Assembly: GCF_014397025.1 (NCBI RefSeq)
Contig: NZ_JACJUO010000001.1
Location: 434,001-498,000 of the forward strand
Length of the DNA stretch: 64,000 nucleotides
Reading direction: 5' to 3'
DNA from: Ochrobactrum sp. Marseille-Q0166
Lineage (GTDB): Bacteria > Pseudomonadota > Alphaproteobacteria > Rhizobiales > Rhizobiaceae
The position numbers and the translations under genes are program-made. Positions within the stretch are counted from its first letter, which is position 1, and the number at the start of each line of letters is the position of its first letter. Of the stretch, positions 58,192-64,000 are shown in pieces. The notes beneath the pieces are model-generated. The model saw nothing but the letters and a program-made list of their open reading frames with translations. It made no database searches and was not told where the DNA came from.

Positions 58192-59722
58192 TGGCCGTAC
58201 TCTCTTTTCAGCCATCAATTTCAGCATAACCGAAGGTCGCATCGGCCTTGTCGGGCGTAATGGTATTGGCAAATCCACGCTTTTGAAAATCATGAGCGGT
58301 GATTTGTTAGCATCCAGCGGAACGGTCTCGCACACGGGCCGGATTGGTATGCTTGCGCAGAATATCGGCAGCGATGTGCAACAGACGCTGGCCGATCTGT
58401 TTGATGTGCGGGATGCTTTTGAAATGCTTGCGCGCATCGAGGCAGGTGAGGGCGGTGACGCTGATTTCGAGCAGGCTGACTGGTTGTTGCCGCAGCGTTT
58501 TGATGAAGCTTTGCTGTCGTTCGGGTTTTCGCTTTCGCCGCAAGCCCCGCTCTCCGAGTTGAGCGGCGGGCAGCAGACGCGAGCAGCGCTTGCAGCACTA
58601 CTGTTTCAGAAGCCCGATCTCATTTTGCTGGATGAGCCCACCAATAATCTTGATCACGATGGCCGTCAGGCTGTCGGCGACATGCTTGCGAAATGGCAGG
58701 GGGCTGCAGTTGTCGTCAGCCACGACCGCGAATTGTTGCGGAGAATGGACGCGATAGCCGAGCTTTCGCAAGGGGCGCTGACGCTTTATGGCGGCAACTG
58801 GGATTTCTATCATGAGCGCAAAGAACGCGAGCGGGAAGGGGCCGCGCGCGAGCTGGAGCTTGCACAGCGTGATGTGAAGCAGGTTCGGCTCAAGGCACAG
58901 GAAGCCGCCGAGCGGCAGGCAAAGAGGGATGCGCGCGGAAAAAAATCGCGTGCTGATGCTGGCATGAGCAAATTGATGCTGGATGCGCGTGAGGACCGCG
59001 CGCAAAAGACCGGCGGTCGCGGCGATATGCTGGCTGAGCGCAATGCAGAGCGCGCCCAGAACCAGTTGCGTGAAGCAGAAGCAAAAGTCGAGCGCGTAAA
59101 ATCTATGCGCTTTAACATTGATGCATCGCTGTCGCCTTCCGGGCGTGTGGTGCTGGAAATGCTTAATGTTTCGGGCGGGCCAGTGCCAGAACATCCAGTC
59201 ATTCGCGACTTCTCGCTGAAAATTGTCGGTCCTGAACGCATCGTCATTCGCGGCGCAAATGGTGCGGGCAAAACATCACTGTTGCGGTTGATTTCTGGCG
59301 ATTTGCAGCCGGTTTCGGGCGAGGTCAGACGCTTCGTGCCGATTGCTATGTTTGATCAGCAGATGAGCCTGATGGATCGCGAGGCGACGCTCTACGAGAA
59401 TTTCCGTAAGCTGAACAAAGGTGCCAGCGATAATGATGCGCATGCGGCACTGGCGCGTTTTTCATTTCGTGGTGATCGTGCGTCGCGTGTTGCCGGAGAC
59501 TTAAGTGGTGGCGAGTTGCTTCGTGCAGCCCTTGCCTGTGTGCTGGGTGGAACGATTAGGCCCGAATTGCTTATTCTAGACGAGCCGACCAATCATCTCG
59601 ACCTTGATTCAATTCAGGCGCTGGAAACGGCGCTCAATGAGTATGAAGGTGGATTATCGCTGGTAAGCCATGATCAGGCGTTTCTCGATGCCATCGGTAT
59701 CGATCGGGTCATTGAATTATAA
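58145..59722 (+). CDS. ABC-F family ATPase
   Basis: 525 residues. Two ABC cassettes joined by a linker and no membrane domain: cassette 1 has GRNGIGKSTLL, ELSGGQQTRAALAALL and LILLDEPTNNLDHDG; cassette 2 has RGANGAGKTSLLRL, DLSGGELLRAALA and LLILDEPTNHLDLDS. The linker (about 225-330) is charged and helical. ABC-F proteins act on the ribosome as translation factors or antibiotic-protection proteins; the subfamily cannot be set from the sequence alone. Start at ATG 58145 (MSSLLTLQDISYVTADG); a GTG at 58118 is also in frame. Convergent with the cyclic-nucleotide-binding gene. Confidence 0.93.
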   Translation: MSSLLTLQDISYVTADGRTLFSAINFSITEGRIGLVGRNGIGKSTLLKIMSGDLLASSGTVSHTGRIGMLAQNIGSDVQQTLADLFDVRDAFEMLARIEAGEGGDADFEQADWLLPQRFDEALLSFGFSLSPQAPLSELSGGQQTRAALAALLFQKPDLILLDEPTNNLDHDGRQAVGDMLAKWQGAAVVVSHDRELLRRMDAIAELSQGALTLYGGNWDFYHERKEREREGAARELELAQRDVKQVRLKAQEAAERQAKRDARGKKSRADAGMSKLMLDAREDRAQKTGGRGDMLAERNAERAQNQLREAEAKVERVKSMRFNIDASLSPSGRVVLEMLNVSGGPVPEHPVIRDFSLKIVGPERIVIRGANGAGKTSLLRLISGDLQPVSGEVRRFVPIAMFDQQMSLMDREATLYENFRKLNKGASDNDAHAALARFSFRGDRASRVAGDLSGGELLRAALACVLGGTIRPELLILDEPTNHLDLDSIQALETALNEYEGGLSLVSHDQAFLDAIGIDRVIEL

Positions 59723-59724
59723 TT

Positions 59725-60186
59725 CTAGTCTTTATCGCCAAATTGTGGCGCGACTTTTTCAATGTCGGCAATCAGTTGCAGCAGGTTTTTGCTGATATGC
59801 GCGTGAAGCGACGCTGCAGCTTCCGGATATTCTTCCAGAATGCGGCGGAACACCGAACGGCTGATACGAATAACTTCGGTTTCTTCCTCAGCCAGCGCAC
59901 CCGTCAGGCGCGTGGTCTGCGCAATCAGCGCCATTTCACCCAGCATCGCGCCGGGGCCAACGGGGCGGATCGTAATCCGCCCTTCATCCGCTTCGTGAAA
60001 CAGGGTGATTTTGCCTGATACGACGATATAGCCACAATCCGCGCTCTGACCTTCGCGGAACAGTTCACGACCAGCACGCAGCACAAGGCGTTCTGCGCCG
60101 AAGGCAAGCAGACGCAACTGTTCGGGTGAGAATGACTCGAACAGGCCTACTGAGCCAAGAATGCGAATATCGTCATCGAGCGCCAT
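59725..60186 (-). CDS. Cyclic-nucleotide-binding domain protein (no DNA-binding domain)
   Basis: 153 residues, a single cNMP-binding beta-roll: LFESFSPEQLRLLAFGAERLVLRAGRELFREGQSADCGYIVVSGKITL, then PGAMLGEMALIAQTTRLTGALAEEETEVIRISRSVFRRILEEYPEAAASL. The phosphate-binding cassette is GEMALIAQTTRLTG, with the arginine of R-x-T-x-x-A region present as TRLTGA. No C-terminal helix-turn-helix, unlike Crp. It lies 34 bp after the response regulator on the same strand; in Brucella the pair is reported as an operon (OtpR with a cAMP-dependent kinase-regulatory-subunit-like protein). Confidence 0.88.
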   Translation of the reverse strand: MALDDDIRILGSVGLFESFSPEQLRLLAFGAERLVLRAGRELFREGQSADCGYIVVSGKITLFHEADEGRITIRPVGPGAMLGEMALIAQTTRLTGALAEEETEVIRISRSVFRRILEEYPEAAASLHAHISKNLLQLIADIEKVAPQFGDKD

Positions 60187-60220
60187 GACTTGTCATTACA
60201 CCCGTAACAGGCGCTGTCCA

Positions 60221-60904
60221 TCATGGGACAAGTTTGTATCCCCCGCTTTCTGTAACCAGAAGCGATGCGTTGGACGGATCCTTCTCGATTTTCTGGCGCA
60301 GACGGTAGACATGGGTTTCCAGCGTGTGGGTCGTGACGCCCGAATTATAGCCCCAGACTTCCTCAAGCAACACATCGCGGCTGATGACCTTGTCGCCAGC
60401 ACGATAAAGATACTTGATGATTGCGGCCTCCTTTTCTGTCAGACGGATCTTGCTGCCTTTTTCGTCAAGAAGCAGCTTCTGGCCCGGCTTGAACGTGTAT
60501 GGACCGACGATGAATGTCGCGTCTTCGCTCTGCTCGTGCTGGCGAAGCTGCGCGCGGATACGGGCAAGCAGAACCGCAAACTTGAACGGCTTGGTGACAT
60601 AATCATTCGCACCTGACTCAAGACCGAGAATCGTGTCCGATTCGGTGTCGTGTCCGGTCAGCATGATGATTGGCGCTTTGAAGCCCCCCTTACGCAGAAG
60701 TTTTACAGCTTCGCGTCCATCCATATCCGGCAGGCCGACATCCATGATCAGCAGATCGATGAGACCATTGCGGGCCGTCTGGATGCCCTTTGTGGCATTG
60801 TCTTCCTGAAGAATCTGAAATTCTTCGCAAAGCTCAAGCTGTTCGACGAGGATAGAACGGAGATCTTCGTCATCGTCCACAACCAGTATTGTACGACCTG
60901 TCAT
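60221..60904 (-). CDS. cenR: OmpR-family response regulator, OtpR/CenR-like
   Basis: 227 residues. The receiver domain starts MTGRTILVVDDDEDLR with the acidic pocket D10-D12, the phosphoacceptor D55 in LIMDVGLPDMDG, T in IMLTGHD and the switch lysine in YVTKPFKF. The C-terminal winged helix has RLTEKEAAIIKYLYRAGDKVISRDVLLEEVWGYNSGVTTHTLETHVYRLRQKIE. The sequence and the downstream cNMP-binding gene fit Brucella OtpR, also called CenR, a regulator of envelope homeostasis. The ATG at 60902-60904 follows a GAGGAC; a longer frame from 60931 is less supported. No histidine kinase is adjacent. Confidence 0.88.
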   Translation of the reverse strand: MTGRTILVVDDDEDLRSILVEQLELCEEFQILQEDNATKGIQTARNGLIDLLIMDVGLPDMDGREAVKLLRKGGFKAPIIMLTGHDTESDTILGLESGANDYVTKPFKFAVLLARIRAQLRQHEQSEDATFIVGPYTFKPGQKLLLDEKGSKIRLTEKEAAIIKYLYRAGDKVISRDVLLEEVWGYNSGVTTHTLETHVYRLRQKIEKDPSNASLLVTESGGYKLVP

Positions 60905-61046
60905 GCCTGTCCTCGTTACTCTTTGATTCAAATAGTGCTTCGTGTTTTATGACACTTAATGGCGATAAGTTGAAGCCGTGAAAAAACAGAGCAGATTTTC
61001 TGGCTATCACCTAATCTTTATCAGCAGACAGAAAACGGAGGCGGGA

Positions 61047-61592
61047 TTGACCAGAAATCAAAAAAACCGTGGCATTGGCATTATCGATGTAAGGGCAAAA
61101 CCCGGTCATAAGACGCGTGGTCTGCTTGCTGCTGGCAATCTGGTGCTCCAATGTGCGCTTGGCAAGGGGGGAATCAGTGCTTTCAAGCGCGAAGGAGACG
61201 GTGCAACGCCGCTTTCGTCGATGCGGTTGCTGTATGGCTATCGTCGCGGCGATGCCGGAGCCTGGCCACTATCGCCTTTGTCGCTGCGCCGTGTGCGTAA
61301 GCTTGATGGCTGGTGCGATGCCCCGAAAGACGCGAATTATAATCGGCCTGTTCATCTGCCTTTTAAGGCAAGTCACGAGAAGATGTGGCGTAATGACGAT
61401 GTTTATGATGTCTGTATCGTGATGGACTGGAATATCAGCCCACGCAAACGAGGCTGTGGCAGCGCGATTTTCTTTCATCTGGCACGACCGGGTTATACGC
61501 CGACCGAGGGCTGTATAGCATTGAAGCGCGCCGATATGGCGCGCCTCTTGCCGTATTTGAGCAATCGAACGGTTATTCGCGTATTGCGTTAA
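61047..61592 (+). CDS. L,D-transpeptidase (YkuD) family protein
   Basis: About 181 residues from a TTG at 61047, which has GGAGG at 61037-61041 with 5-bp spacing; a GTG at 60978 gives 204 residues but a poor site. The YkuD catalytic motif is SAIFFHLARPGYTPTEGCIALK with the nucleophile cysteine in TEGC and the upstream histidine. Such enzymes make 3-3 cross-links in peptidoglycan or link lipoproteins and outer-membrane proteins to it. I see no signal peptide or membrane helix in either reading, which is unusual for the family. Divergent from the OtpR/CenR gene across about 140 bp. Confidence 0.85.
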   Translation: MTRNQKNRGIGIIDVRAKPGHKTRGLLAAGNLVLQCALGKGGISAFKREGDGATPLSSMRLLYGYRRGDAGAWPLSPLSLRRVRKLDGWCDAPKDANYNRPVHLPFKASHEKMWRNDDVYDVCIVMDWNISPRKRGCGSAIFFHLARPGYTPTEGCIALKRADMARLLPYLSNRTVIRVLR

Positions 61593-63080
61593 CTAATGCA
61601 CGCTAGCCGGGATAATTTTCACTTCATTGCCTTCGACATCGAAGAGTTTGCCGTTCTGAACGTAATCGCCATCATGGAGTTCTGCGATCTGATGGTGGCG
61701 AATGATGCGCTCTGCACCTTCGGCAAAGACAGACATCTGGTCTGAATTGCCCGTCTTGAACTCATTGAACATCAGATTGAGTGCAATTGCCATGACCGCA
61801 GCCGAGCTGATGCCTGAATGGAAGATCGTCTCAAACCATGTTGGGAAATGGTGATAAAAGTCGGGTGTTGCTATCGGAATCATGCCGAAGCCGATGGAAG
61901 TGGCGACAATGATCAGGTTGATATTGTTCTGATAATTGACCTTTGACAGCGTCCGGATGCCGCTCGCTGCAACCGTTCCGAACAAGACAATTCCAGCACC
62001 ACCAAGCACCGATGGCGGCACACAGGCAATTACACGACCCATCACCGGCAAAAGTCCAAGCGTGATGAGAATGAGGCCGCCCGTCGCAACCACGTAGCGG
62101 CTTTTCACGCCCGTCACGGCTACAAGTCCGACATTCTGTGCAAAGGCGCTTTGCGTGAATGAGCCGACGACGGGTGCGAGAATACTAGACGCCATATCTG
62201 CGCGCAATCCATCGCCCAGACGGCGGGAATCGACTTTGGTTCCCAGAATTTCTCCGACGGCCAAAATATCGGCGGAGGTTTCGACCAGTGTCACGACAAT
62301 CACGATAAACATCGACAGCGTGGCAGCGATGCTGAAAATCGGCCATCCAAAATGGAAGATGTCGGGCAAAGCCATAACCGGGCCTTCTGCGACCCGCGAG
62401 AAGTCCGTCATGCCGAGCGACCATGCAATCCCTGTTCCGATCACCATGGCGAGCAGGATGGACAGACGAGAAATCGTGGCATTGCCGACTTTGCTCAAGA
62501 GCAGCACGATTATCAATGTCAGTCCGGCCAACCCGATATTGGCCATGCTGCCATAATCTTGCGCTTTGCTGTTGCCACCCATGGCCCAGCGCGCAGCAAC
62601 TGGCATCAAGGTGAGGCCAATGGTTGTGATTACAATGCCAGTCACAAGCGGCGGGAAAAAGCGGGTGACACGCGAAAAGATTGGCGTGATGAGAAAGCCT
62701 ATCAGCGATGCCGCCATGACAGCACCAAGCACGACCTGAATTCCGGCCTCTCCTGTTTCGGCTGATGTAACAATCGCAACCATCGTGGCGACACCAGCGA
62801 AGGAAACGCCCTGTACCAATGGCAGCTGACAGCCGAAAAAGGGGATGCCGATTGTTTGCAGGAGTGTTGCAATGCCGCCTGCAAAAAGCGAGGCGGTCAC
62901 CAGCATGCCGATTTCGCTCGCACTTAGTCCCGCTGCCTGACCGATGATCAGTGGAACGGCGACGATGCCGCCATACATGGTCAACACATGCTGAAATCCA
63001 TAAGCCAGATTGGCTGTAACGGATAGTTTTTCGTCTTCGGGACGTGGGGTTGCCACCATCCCGCTTGGGCGTGTATTCAC
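61593..63080 (-). CDS. NCS2 family nucleobase/purine permease
   Basis: 495 residues, about twelve to fourteen membrane spans. A proton symporter of the NCS2 (uracil/xanthine) family: LAYGFQHVLTMYGGIVAVPLIIG at the start, GCQLPLVQGVSFAGVATM, the carboxylate-containing NLRYV-type segments LVETSADILAVGEILG, and the family motif GSFTQSAFAQNVGLVAVTGVKSRYVVATGG. The start and the motif fit xanthine/uric-acid permeases (UacT/PbuX type) better than uracil permeases, though the substrate is not certain. Its stop abuts the L,D-transpeptidase stop. Confidence 0.9.
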   Translation of the reverse strand: MNTRPSGMVATPRPEDEKLSVTANLAYGFQHVLTMYGGIVAVPLIIGQAAGLSASEIGMLVTASLFAGGIATLLQTIGIPFFGCQLPLVQGVSFAGVATMVAIVTSAETGEAGIQVVLGAVMAASLIGFLITPIFSRVTRFFPPLVTGIVITTIGLTLMPVAARWAMGGNSKAQDYGSMANIGLAGLTLIIVLLLSKVGNATISRLSILLAMVIGTGIAWSLGMTDFSRVAEGPVMALPDIFHFGWPIFSIAATLSMFIVIVVTLVETSADILAVGEILGTKVDSRRLGDGLRADMASSILAPVVGSFTQSAFAQNVGLVAVTGVKSRYVVATGGLILITLGLLPVMGRVIACVPPSVLGGAGIVLFGTVAASGIRTLSKVNYQNNINLIIVATSIGFGMIPIATPDFYHHFPTWFETIFHSGISSAAVMAIALNLMFNEFKTGNSDQMSVFAEGAERIIRHHQIAELHDGDYVQNGKLFDVEGNEVKIIPASVH

Positions 63081-63186
63081 GGTTATCCCTCCCGATGTCT
63101 CTCCTCAAAGACAGGGGACGAGTATATCTCTCATGCGCAAACTGACTGCATGGCTTTTGATTGAAGTTGTTTTCGATGCGAATGGG

Positions 63187-64000
63187 CTAATAAATCTCAC
63201 GCATTGCATCGCTCAGTGCGGCAAAAATAGTGGGTTCTGTCGATTGTGCCACGTTGAAACGCAGATAGCGTGTCGCATTGCGTGAAGGGCTGAAAACATC
63301 GCCCGGGGCGAGCAGAACATTTCTTTCAAGCGCGTAGCTCGAGATCGCGCCAGAATCCATCCCCTCCGGCAGACGCGCCCATAGAAACATGCCGCCCTGT
63401 GGTTCGGTCCAGAGTTCCAGTCCGGCAGCTTTCAATCGCTTTGCAGCCATTGTCATGGCATCGGCAAGCTTTGCGCGCATCTGGTCGATATGGCGTCTGT
63501 AAGTGCCATCAGTCAGAAGAATATGCACGATCTGCGCCGAGAGCGTATTGCCTGCAAAGGTACTGGCGAGTTTCAAATCTGTCAGGCCGTCGATCCAGTC
63601 GCGACGACCGGCAATATAGCCAACGCGCGCTGCAGCGGAGAGTGTTTTGGAGAAGCTGCCAATATGCAGCACCCGGTCAAACCCATCAAGTTCGGCAAGA
63701 AGTGGCGCGGGCGAAGGATGAAAATCGCCAAAGATATTGTCTTCGACGAGTTTGATGTCATGGATTTCTGCGAGTTTCAGCAGGCGGTGTGCCGTGGCGG
63801 GGGACATGATGCCGCCGGTTGGATTATGCAGGCCCGCATTGGAAATATAGAGCTTTGGCGCATGTTCTGCCGCAGCATTCGCAAAGGCTTCGAGATCGGG
63901 GCCGGATAGCGTGTAAGGAATGCCGACGAGTTTGACGCGGTGCGAAAGAAGCGCTGCCTGAAAATTGAAATAGCAGGGATCATCGACCAGCACTGTGTCG
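63187..64000 (-). CDS. PLP-dependent aminotransferase class I/II, partial (N-terminus outside window)
   Basis: The visible C-terminal 271 residues begin inside DTVLVDDPCYFNFQAALL and continue NAGLHNPTGGIMSPATAHRLL, LVEDNIFGDFHPSPAPL, the PLP lysine in HIGSFSKTLSAAARVGYIAG, and the late PQGGMFLWARLP with the substrate arginine near RYLRFNVAQS. The frame runs through the right window edge, and an internal GTG is not the true start. Fusion to an N-terminal GntR domain (MocR type) is common for such enzymes and likely, but it lies outside the window. Confidence 0.9.
   Translation of the reverse strand, partial: DTVLVDDPCYFNFQAALLSHRVKLVGIPYTLSGPDLEAFANAAAEHAPKLYISNAGLHNPTGGIMSPATAHRLLKLAEIHDIKLVEDNIFGDFHPSPAPLLAELDGFDRVLHIGSFSKTLSAAARVGYIAGRRDWIDGLTDLKLASTFAGNTLSAQIVHILLTDGTYRRHIDQMRAKLADAMTMAAKRLKAAGLELWTEPQGGMFLWARLPEGMDSGAISSYALERNVLLAPGDVFSPSRNATRYLRFNVAQSTEPTIFAALSDAMREIY

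Overview
The window is a stretch of core chromosome from an alphaproteobacterium of the Brucellaceae (Brucella/Ochrobactrum group). This rests on Omp19, which is close to the Brucella lipoprotein as I remember it, on an OtpR/CenR-type response regulator followed by a cyclic-nucleotide-binding protein (a pair known from Brucella), on the cobST-type aerobic cobaltochelatase, and on three copies of a ~100-bp intergenic repeat that I associate with this family. I see no rRNA, tRNA, CRISPR array, insertion sequence, prophage or integrated island, and both ends cut through genes (accA at the left, a PLP aminotransferase at the right).

Layout. 1-5.8 kb: accA (partial), xerD and a small membrane protein on the minus strand, then aroK-aroB, a CBS-domain CorC-type protein and a ClbS/DfsB-like protein on the plus strand. 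5.8-10.7 kb: a small cysteine-rich protein, bolA, a J-domain protein and cobS-cobT. 10.8-16.1 kb: a VUT/YhhQ transporter, rpmB, a DUF3108 protein, and a divergent MerR regulator / P1B metal-ATPase pair with a clear MerR-type operator. 16.1-21.7 kb: a minus-strand run dapF-mtaB-ftsY-yciB-gloB-unknown periplasmic protein. 22.2-35.3 kb: omp19, zapE, then mdh-sucC-sucD-sucA-odhB-(MAPEG, LysE, secreted unknown)-lpdA. 35.4-41.5 kb: small membrane protein, TraB/GumN protein and xerC (minus), then rimM-trmD-rplS and leuC (plus). 41.6-47.9 kb: a membrane diguanylate cyclase, a GNAT enzyme, sdhCDAB and a VOC protein. 47.9-53.6 kb: OsmC, a polytopic membrane protein, a ubiquinone-biosynthesis hydroxylase, tesB and amtB. 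53.8-64 kb: ftsK, lolA, xthA, an ABC-F ATPase, a cyclic-nucleotide-binding protein with its OtpR/CenR-like response regulator, an L,D-transpeptidase, an NCS2 purine/pyrimidine permease and the aminotransferase.

Functionally the window holds the 2-oxoglutarate-to-oxaloacetate arm of the TCA cycle except fumarase (sucAB-lpd, sucCD, sdhCDAB, mdh). It also holds all three proteins of chromosome dimer resolution (XerC, XerD, FtsK), two early shikimate genes, and envelope genes (omp19, lolA, L,D-transpeptidase, OtpR/CenR). The coding content is ordinary housekeeping. The signals worth following are mostly non-coding: a near-ideal CtrA-type palindrome before ftsK, a sigma-54-type promoter before an amtB that has no neighbouring glnK, perfect palindromes before rimM and the diguanylate cyclase, a multi-hairpin sucA leader, a large hairpin before sdhC, and a well-placed short ORF overlapping the ABC-F start. 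I found no convincing undescribed multi-gene system.
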